A stretch of DNA of 48,480 bases from Verrucomicrobiota bacterium (lineage in GTDB: Bacteria; Verrucomicrobiota; Verrucomicrobiia; Opitutales; Opitutaceae). Positions 42,684 through 48,480 of this stretch are shown piece after piece. The stretch spans positions 1-48,480 of the forward strand of contig JACRQG010000035.1 of the NCBI GenBank assembly GCA_016222805.1, read 5' to 3'. The notes beneath the pieces were generated by a model. That model searched no databases. It was not told the origin of the DNA and saw only the letters and a list, made by a program, of their open reading frames with translations. Made by a program: the position numbers and the translations under genes. Positions within the stretch are counted from its first letter, which is position 1; each line of letters starts with the position of its first letter.

Positions 42684-45600
42684 TTACGGCACGAGCACCG
42701 GATCGACGCCGAGGGTTCCGACCAGGGAATCCACGTAGGTCGCGGCGCGGGCGGCTTCAGCGGCGGACCGGGCGGCCGTCAGCTTCTCGCGAATGCCGAG
42801 GCCCTCGGCCAGGTCGGTGTAGTTCGGTCGGCCAAGAAAACGCTCCAGGTACTCCGCGCGTTTCTCCCAGTACTGCACGTCGCGGTGCTGCTGGGCCTCG
42901 AGGCGCACGCGGTACCAGTCGCTGGTCAGCACGCTCTCGCGGGAGAAAAGCGCGCGGAATTCCGGATCGGAAGGCCCGGCGCCATCCCAAGTGCCGTCGC
43001 GCATGATGTGCAGGAGCGCATACAGCGGCGGGACGGCGTGCTCGATCGAGCCGTCGGCGAAGTAGCTGTCCGCCGCGGTGCGCATCGCCTGGACGATGTT
43101 CTCCATGCCTTCGGCGAAGACGGCGCGATCCTGCAACTCCGGCCGCAGCAGATCCTCTCCGAACAGCGTGCTGGGGTTGCCGAGCACGCGACCGCAGAAG
43201 GTCTGGACGAAACGGGAGGTCACGCGCCAGCCCAGGCGGCTGGCCAGGACCGGTCGACCCTCGTGGGTCCAGTCTTCGCAGCGCTCGAGGTAGCCGTGCT
43301 CGATCAGGAACTGCGGGCTGCGTTCCTCCGGAGACATCCGTGCCCAGATTTCCGGGACGAGCAGGCTGATGTCATGATCGACCCGGAAGCGCGGGCCAAT
43401 CCAGCCGGCGGCGGAGGAGAACACCGGCAGGTCCGTCAGCGCGTATGAAACGAGAGCCGCGTTGAGATCGTGGATCGGCGGCATGGCGTTGAAGGGACCC
43501 TTGGTCAGGGCTCCCTCGGAACCAGCCCCGGTGGTCGAGGGCGACTTGCCGGTCAGGCTGGCGATGAAGTCCATGAACGCCTCCGGGAGTTCCTGGTAGT
43601 GAATGGGGCCGAACACGCACATCGGCCGCACGCCGGTCTCGGGGGGATTGAGCCGTCGGCCGGCCAGCACTGCCCCGACCGGGAAGAGTGCCGGGGAGCC
43701 TGCCGGCACCCGGCGGTAGAGTTGCGCGCCAATCTGGGCCAGGTAGGTGGAGCGCGGGTCCTCGAGGTCCGGGCGCCGCTGGAGGTAACGTGGATTCTTG
43801 GTCGGCTTTCCGTTGACCAGTCGGGGATGGGCCGGGGAGGCGAGGTAGGTGGCGTCTCCCTTCTGCAGGAAGCCCTCGAAGAGCGCGCGAATCGGATCGG
43901 TGAACTTGTCGAACCCGATCGCGTCCTCGATGATGGCGCGCGCCGCCTCGCGCTGGAGGGGCTCGTAGTTCGAGAAGAAGTTTCCCTGGCGGGAGAAGTC
44001 CCGCTCCGTCCGCCGATCATAGCCGCGGTGGATGGCATCGTCCGGTCGTTGGAAGAGGGCGGCCTCGCAATTGTGGACAAACTTCTGGGAGCGGCCGCCG
44101 GCGGCCGCCGCCTTGGCGAGCCCGCGCAGGCCGGCCGCCGGCACCACGATCGCCGCCGTGATGTCGTCCTCGGCCTGGATCTTCAGGGCGGGGTGAAAGT
44201 CCTTGCGCAGGCTGAACGTGCGCCAGCCGCCGTCGGCGGTAAACCCGACGCGGAGGAAGTGCGTCATCGCCTTTTCCCCGAGGAATTTCAGCTCGTTGCC
44301 CGGCCGGCCGTTGATCGTGTCGACGGTGAAGTACTGGCGCCAGTTGTCGCCCCACTCGGGCTTGTAGACGCGCTTGATCAGCAGGACGAGGTCGAGGATG
44401 TGGCGCGGGATGCTGTCGAGCCAGGCGTTGTAGGCGTCGGTGTAGTCGGAACTGCGGCTGAGGAGCTTCACCACGGAACCGAGCGAGCGGGCCGGACTGA
44501 GCAGGGGCCGGCCGTCGGGCTTGTTGCGCGCCGGATCGCGGAACCGCTGGCGGTAGTCGCGCTTCAGGATCGCGTCGATGGCATCGAAGTCCTTCGCGAG
44601 ATCGCCGACGAAGTTGGGGGCGGTGAAGATGGCGTCGGCGATCGATTTGGAGATCTCCGACTTGCCGCCGCCCGACACGGTGCAGGGCTTGTGGCAGAGC
44701 AGGCCCTCGGCCGTCGTGCCGCGCAGGCGCCAGCGGCGCCCGTCCTCCGGCTTGACCATCTCAATCTTGTAACCGGAGGGCAGCACGTAGGTGTGGCGGG
44801 GGAGGAGCTTGATTTCCTGGCGGGCACCGGTGGCGTCGACCCAGGTGATGGTCTGGGCCCGGAGGGTGAAGACCGCGTCCTGGGGCACGTAGCAAATGTC
44901 AGGATACTGCCGATCGCGGGCCCAGCCGCCGGGCTGCAACTCGACGCGGTCGCCGAGCTGGGCGACGGCCTCGGCGAAGGTGTGGTCGACGATCGCGAGG
45001 TGCTTGCTGAGCTGGAAGTCCTCGCCGAGGTCATAGCTGGGGAAGACGATCGCGCCGCCGGCGTGCTCCTCCTCGCACTGGCCGAGCAGGTTGGCGGCGA
45101 AGCTGATCTGGGCCTTCACCTCCTTCTTGCAGTAGCCGAAGTAGTTGTCGGAGATCAGCGTGAGGATGACGCCGTGGGCGTCGCGTGCCGTGAGCTTGAA
45201 GGGCACGCCGTCATTGTAGATCTCGGCCGGGTCCTTCCAGCACATGCCGTCGCGGCGCTGGCGGGCAGTGGCGTGGTCCCAGGGCGGCAGCCCGAGCTCG
45301 CGCTTGGTCAGGCGCGTGAGGTGCGGGGCGAGGATGACGCCGCCGGTGTGGCCGGTCCAGTGGGCGGGGTCGAGGGCGGCATCGTTCTGCGGCAGGTGGG
45401 GGTCGCCGGCGTTGCCGAAGATGCGTTCGACGAAGTCGAGGTTGGCGACCAGCGAAGCCGGGACGAAGAAACGCGTCTCCATGGAACGCGCCGGGGTGAA
45501 GCCGGGCACGGCCGGGCAGACCACGGGGCGGAGATGGAGCGTGACGAAACACTCCGCCGGCTGCGCGGCGGTGGCGGTAAACGGCAGGCGCAGCAGCTCG

Positions 45601-46151
45601 GGCGGGGGCTGGAGGGCGTGGCGCAGCAGGCGGCCGAAAACCGGGGCGGGGACCGCCTTCTTGTCGTCCGGTACCGGCAGGCCGAAATCGGCGACATGGA
45701 AGATCCCCTGGGTGGTGCGGCGGTCGGCCTTGGGGTTGTGCAGCACGCCCTGGCGCACGCGGTACGAGGAGAGGATCTCGCTGCGATGCTCATCGGCGTC
45801 CGGCGGAAGGGAGAGTACCCGCGCGAGGCCGGCGCGATCCAGGACGAGCGTGGTGGGCGGGAGGCGCGGCACGTCGCCCGCGAGTTCCGGACCGGGCTCG
45901 AGGTGGTCGTAGAGGAAGTTCTGGAGCCGCTGATCGATCGGACAGAGATGGCGGGCGAGGGCGCGGTCCTTTTCGCGGCTCAGCGCGAGGAAGTGGTCGA
46001 CCAGGGGGGCGAGGCTGTCGGCCCCGGCCGGCGCGGGCACGCCGGGCTGCCCGATTTCCCGCAGCTTGAGGTTCAGGTAGGTGACGAACTGCGCGTCGTG
46101 TTCCGCCGTGCGGGCCTGGCCAAAGGGTGGTTGCGTGGTGGAGAAGAGCAT
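42684..46151 (-). CDS. Probable PPi-dependent phosphoenolpyruvate carboxykinase (1155 aa)
   Basis: A single 1155-residue cytoplasmic protein starting at ATG 46151 (MLFSTTQPPF), with no signal peptide. The length fits the pyrophosphate-type PEP carboxykinase family (EC 4.1.1.38), which interconverts oxaloacetate plus PPi with PEP, CO2 and Pi and is about twice the size of ATP- or GTP-type enzymes. NYFGYCKKEVK at 336-346 and EEEHAGGA at 360-367 are motifs I associate with that family, and SGGGKSEIS at 493-501 sits where PEPCKs have their kinase-1a P-loop. I made the identification from recalled family motifs and length, not from an alignment. If it is wrong, this is a large conserved protein of unknown function. 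It diverges from the sulfatase at 46307. Confidence 0.68.
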   Translation of the reverse strand: MLFSTTQPPFGQARTAEHDAQFVTYLNLKLREIGQPGVPAPAGADSLAPLVDHFLALSREKDRALARHLCPIDQRLQNFLYDHLEPGPELAGDVPRLPPTTLVLDRAGLARVLSLPPDADEHRSEILSSYRVRQGVLHNPKADRRTTQGIFHVADFGLPVPDDKKAVPAPVFGRLLRHALQPPPELLRLPFTATAAQPAECFVTLHLRPVVCPAVPGFTPARSMETRFFVPASLVANLDFVERIFGNAGDPHLPQNDAALDPAHWTGHTGGVILAPHLTRLTKRELGLPPWDHATARQRRDGMCWKDPAEIYNDGVPFKLTARDAHGVILTLISDNYFGYCKKEVKAQISFAANLLGQCEEEHAGGAIVFPSYDLGEDFQLSKHLAIVDHTFAEAVAQLGDRVELQPGGWARDRQYPDICYVPQDAVFTLRAQTITWVDATGARQEIKLLPRHTYVLPSGYKIEMVKPEDGRRWRLRGTTAEGLLCHKPCTVSGGGKSEISKSIADAIFTAPNFVGDLAKDFDAIDAILKRDYRQRFRDPARNKPDGRPLLSPARSLGSVVKLLSRSSDYTDAYNAWLDSIPRHILDLVLLIKRVYKPEWGDNWRQYFTVDTINGRPGNELKFLGEKAMTHFLRVGFTADGGWRTFSLRKDFHPALKIQAEDDITAAIVVPAAGLRGLAKAAAAGGRSQKFVHNCEAALFQRPDDAIHRGYDRRTERDFSRQGNFFSNYEPLQREAARAIIEDAIGFDKFTDPIRALFEGFLQKGDATYLASPAHPRLVNGKPTKNPRYLQRRPDLEDPRSTYLAQIGAQLYRRVPAGSPALFPVGAVLAGRRLNPPETGVRPMCVFGPIHYQELPEAFMDFIASLTGKSPSTTGAGSEGALTKGPFNAMPPIHDLNAALVSYALTDLPVFSSAAGWIGPRFRVDHDISLLVPEIWARMSPEERSPQFLIEHGYLERCEDWTHEGRPVLASRLGWRVTSRFVQTFCGRVLGNPSTLFGEDLLRPELQDRAVFAEGMENIVQAMRTAADSYFADGSIEHAVPPLYALLHIMRDGTWDGAGPSDPEFRALFSRESVLTSDWYRVRLEAQQHRDVQYWEKRAEYLERFLGRPNYTDLAEGLGIREKLTAARSAAEAARAATYVDSLVGTLGVDPVLVP

Positions 46152-46306
46152 GGCGATGGCAGGAGTGGGTGGACTGGAAATAATGCAGGTCGCGCGCCAA
46201 GCCAACGACGAGACCGGGCCGGCGGCAACGGTGGAGTGGGTGGCGGGGCCGCGGGCGCCCGCCTGGGCGCGTGCAACGCCGGGCGGTCCCCGACGTCTTT
46301 CTGCGC

Positions 46307-47758
46307 ATGACGACAATCTTCCGGGTGGCTTGGGCGGTATTTCTGGCGGGATTCACTATGGGTGGGATGGCGGGGTGGGCGGCGGAAACAGCGCCGCGGC
46401 CGAACGTCGTCTTCTTACTCGCGGACGACCTGGGCTGGGCCGATGTGGGGTTTCACGGGGGAGAGATCAAGACCCCCCACCTGGATCGGCTCGCGGCTGA
46501 GGGCGCCCGGCTGGATCGCTTCTACGTGCAGCCGGTGTGCTCACCGACCCGCGCGGCGCTCATGACGGGCCGCTACCCGATGCGCTATGGTCTCCATGTG
46601 GGGGTGGTGCGCCCGTGGGCGACCTATGGGCTGCCGCTCGACGAGCGGATCCTGCCGCAGGCGCTCAAGGAGGCCGGCTACCGGACCGCGATCACCGGCA
46701 AGTGGCACCTGGGACATTTCGAGCCGGCCTACCTGCCGACGCGACGGGGGTTTGACCACCAGTACGGACACTACAACGGCGCCCTTGATTACAATACCCA
46801 CGAGCGCGATGGCGGTTTTGACTGGCACCGCGACGACAAGGTCTGCCGCGACGAAGGGTACACGACCCATCTGGTCGCCCGCGAGGCGGTGCGCCTGATC
46901 ACCACGCATGATGCGAGCCGGCCGCTCTTCCTCTACGTGCCCTTCAACGCGGTGCACGGACCCTACCAGGTGCCGGCGAAGTACACCGAGGCCTATGGAC
47001 ATCTCACCGGCACGCGCCGCACTTATGCCGGCATGATCACCACGATGGACGATGCCATCGGCCAGATCGTCGGTGCGCTCGAGCAAAAGGGCATGCGGGG
47101 CAATACGCTGATCTTCTTCTGCTCCGACAACGGCGGTCCGGCCCCCGGGGTGATCACGAGCAATGGCCCGCTGCGGGCCGGCAAGGGCACGCTCTACGAA
47201 GGCGGGGTGCGAGTGCCGGCGGTGGCGGTCTGGCCGGGCCGGATCCGGGCCGGGTCCATCGTCAACGCCCCGCTGCACATGGTCGACTGGTACCCGACGT
47301 TGCTGAAGCTCGCGGGCGTTTCGCTGCAGCAGAAACACCCACTCGATGGGCGGGATGCCTGGCCGTCGATTACCCAGGGCGCGCCGTCGCCCCACGAGGA
47401 CATCCTGCACAACCTCACGCTGACCGGCGGTGCCGTCCGGCGCGGGGACTGGAAGCTGGTGGTCAATGGCCAGCTGACGGATGGAGAAGGTGCCGCCGAA
47501 GAAGACGCGGCCGCTCCGAAGAAAACGGTGAAGAAGAAGGCGGGAAAACGCGCCAGCGGAGCCGCCAGCGACGGAGTCGAACTCTTCAATCTCGCCGCGG
47601 ATCCCTACGAGAAGACCAACGTGGCGGCGGCGAATCCCGAGGTCGTTCGCGATCTGCAGGCGCGCCTGGAAGCGTACCGGCGCGCCGCGGTGCCCTCCCG
47701 GCAGGCGCCCAAGGCGGCGAACTTCAAGTCGCCCAAGGTGTGGGGCGAATCGCCCTAG
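46307..47758 (+). CDS. Type I sulfatase, exported (483 aa)
   Basis: Signal peptide at 1-26 (ATG 46307). RPNVVFLLADDLGWADVGFHG (31-51) opens the sulfatase fold. The formylglycine site is Cys78 in CSPTR, followed by AALMTGRYPMRYGL. ITGKWHLGHF and FCSDNGGPAPG supply further active-site residues. It looks most like the arylsulfatase B/GalNAc-sulfatase-like bacterial group. A low-complexity Lys/Ala insertion lies at about 398-423 (APKKTVKKKAGKRASGAAS) before the last conserved strand. Its start is 155 bp from that of the PEP carboxykinase-like gene on the other strand. Substrate unknown. Confidence 0.93.
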   Translation: MTTIFRVAWAVFLAGFTMGGMAGWAAETAPRPNVVFLLADDLGWADVGFHGGEIKTPHLDRLAAEGARLDRFYVQPVCSPTRAALMTGRYPMRYGLHVGVVRPWATYGLPLDERILPQALKEAGYRTAITGKWHLGHFEPAYLPTRRGFDHQYGHYNGALDYNTHERDGGFDWHRDDKVCRDEGYTTHLVAREAVRLITTHDASRPLFLYVPFNAVHGPYQVPAKYTEAYGHLTGTRRTYAGMITTMDDAIGQIVGALEQKGMRGNTLIFFCSDNGGPAPGVITSNGPLRAGKGTLYEGGVRVPAVAVWPGRIRAGSIVNAPLHMVDWYPTLLKLAGVSLQQKHPLDGRDAWPSITQGAPSPHEDILHNLTLTGGAVRRGDWKLVVNGQLTDGEGAAEEDAAAPKKTVKKKAGKRASGAASDGVELFNLAADPYEKTNVAAANPEVVRDLQARLEAYRRAAVPSRQAPKAANFKSPKVWGESP

Positions 47759-47782
47759 TCCAGGGCCGGGGTCACCATCCCC
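47759..47782 (-). repeat. Partial REP-like element, family A
   Basis: TCCAGGGCCGGGGTCACC (47759-47776) is repeated exactly at 47858-47875. After the shared 18 bp this copy diverges (ATCCCC) and lacks the CGGCTAC end, so it is a degenerate or half element. It begins immediately after the sulfatase stop TAG. Confidence 0.5.
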
Positions 47783-47815
47783 AGCGACCGGAGAAGTCCG
47801 GAACGACGAGAGGCA

Positions 47816-47836
47816 GCCGGCTGCGGTGAGGCCGGC
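47816..47836 (+). repeat. REP-like palindrome, family B
   Basis: Outer arms GCCGGC and GCCGGC surround TGCGGTGAG. The pairing is less perfect than at 42639, but the CGGTGAG core and outer arms match. It lies between two family A copies. Confidence 0.5.
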
Positions 47837-47857
47837 CGGGGACGTGACGCCGAGGGA

Positions 47858-47888
47858 TCCAGGGCCGGGGTCACCGCCCCCGGCTACA
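47858..47888 (-). repeat. REP-like palindrome, family A, extended copy
   Basis: On the minus strand the element reads GTAGCCGGGGGCGG, then TGACCCCGG, one base different from the 38275 and 42584 copies. It continues into CCCTGGA, giving an 18-bp direct match with 47759-47776. Confidence 0.55.
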
Positions 47889-47961
47889 GACGCGGGAGGT
47901 GGGGCGCGCGCCCGCATTCGGTTTGCGCCGGTCGCCGCGCTGCATCTAGTGGGGCTCCAAC

Positions 47962-48480
47962 ATGCGCTCCCACCCCCTGCGCCGGTTCTCGCGCCTCGCC
48001 TTGATCGCGGCGGGTGCCGGCGCGATCTTGTTCGGCCAGGGGCGCTTCATGGGGGGAGGACAAGTCCGCGTCCCCGAAGGGGCGCGCACGGCGCGCGAGG
48101 TCGAGTCGCGCAGCACGGGCACACCCGAGTGGGAGAACCCGCGCGGGTTTCGCGGGGAGACCTTCACGTTCGCGCGGTTGCGGTACGACCGGGCGCCGCG
48201 TCCACCGGGATCGCGGCGGGGAGGCTGGACCACCGACCTGCCCGATGCGGATCTCAACCTCTCCTACCGCTTGCAGCAGTTGACCTCGCTCCGGGTTGAT
48301 CCCGATGCCCGCCTCATCCGCGCGACCGATCCGGACCTGTCGGACTATCCGTTCCTGTTTGCCGCCGCACCCGGGGCCATGGGGCTGACCGGTGATGAGC
48401 GGGCCGCGTTGCGCCGCTACCTCTTGAACGGCGGGTTTCTCCTGATGACGGACTTCTGGGGGGAGGCGGACTGGGCCTAC
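47962..48480 (+). CDS. DUF4159 domain protein, cut by the right edge
   Basis: The frame is open from ATG 47962 to the last base (173 codons), so the gene continues beyond the window. The N-terminus has an export signal (MRSHPLRRFSRLALIAAGAG). From about residue 75 the sequence matches the DUF4159 family: FTFARLRYDRAP, then GGWTTDLPDADLNLSYRLQQ, LTSLRVDPDARL, LSDYPFLFAAAPGAM, LRRYLLNGGFLLMTDFWGE. This is an exported domain of unknown function common in Planctomycetes and Verrucomicrobia, often beside MoxR/DUF58-type genes. The neighbours on the right cannot be seen. The start follows 203 bp of repeat-bearing DNA after the sulfatase. Confidence 0.87.
   Translation, partial: MRSHPLRRFSRLALIAAGAGAILFGQGRFMGGGQVRVPEGARTAREVESRSTGTPEWENPRGFRGETFTFARLRYDRAPRPPGSRRGGWTTDLPDADLNLSYRLQQLTSLRVDPDARLIRATDPDLSDYPFLFAAAPGAMGLTGDERAALRRYLLNGGFLLMTDFWGEADWAY

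Noticed and set aside
43470-46310. 946-codon plus-strand frame across the 1155-aa gene
   Set aside because: Val/Glu/Gly-rich shadow; the minus-strand protein has conserved P-loop-like and substrate motifs.
36500-48000. CRISPR array
   Set aside because: Repeated palindromes are few, irregularly spaced over 11 kb and have no spacer structure or cas genes.
1-48480. tRNA, rRNA, IS element or prophage
   Set aside because: No cloverleaf, ribosomal, transposase or phage structural signature was recognised on either strand.

Overview
The window is high-GC bacterial chromosome, most likely from the Verrucomicrobiota (Opitutales/Opitutaceae-like). The evidence is two TonB-dependent receptors carrying the N-terminal VVELSPF motif seen in that group, a PSCyt1/DUF1549/DUF1553 plus DUF1501 pair, four exported sulfatases, several Tat-exported Gfo/Idh/MocA and sugar-isomerase-like proteins, an ECF sigma with an anti-sigma-like partner, and an ECF sigma with a Ser/Thr kinase. 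I see no rRNA, tRNA, transposase, phage gene or CRISPR array. About thirty protein genes are supported; those at both window edges are cut.

Layout. 1-13931 (all +): a Gfo/Idh/MocA oxidoreductase; a ceramidase-like hydrolase overlapping a sulfatase by ATGA; a YncE-propeller/phosphoesterase; an ECF sigma with membrane anti-sigma-like protein; a TonB receptor; and two more sulfatases. 14084-23780 (all -), in transcription order: exported FAD oxidoreductase, exported spermidine-synthase-like protein, exported nitrilase-family hydrolase, DUF1549/DUF1553 cytochrome-like protein, DUF1501 protein and Gfo/Idh/MocA oxidoreductase. 24026-31825: a Tat-exported aldo/keto-reductase-like protein, then an AraC regulator divergent from a five-gene operon (isomerase, Gfo/Idh, ThuA, Gfo/Idh, DUF6807). 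31915-33109 (-): small ABM monooxygenase and a methyltransferase with a signal peptide. 33324-37732 (-): an ECF43-like sigma, a large Ser/Thr kinase and an unrecognised 152-residue protein. 38294-42386: a Tat-exported isomerase divergent from a second TonB receptor. 42684-46151 (-): a 1155-residue protein that I read as pyrophosphate-dependent PEP carboxykinase. 46307-48480 (+): a fourth sulfatase and the start of a DUF4159 gene.

How it may work together (inference). Most products carry Sec or Tat signals, so the region looks like a periplasmic or surface apparatus for taking up and chemically trimming sulfated, modified glycans. It uses desulfation and oxidation/isomerisation of sugars, with no recognisable glycoside hydrolase or polysaccharide lyase in the window. 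Three control layers are visible: ECF/anti-sigma next to a receptor, an AraC regulator beside the redox operon, and a sigma/kinase module whose sigma has a threonine where the usual acidic region-2 residues should be.

Intergenic DNA between 36.6 and 47.9 kb holds a set of REP-like palindromes in at least two families, clustered at 42.5-42.7 kb and 47.76-47.89 kb.
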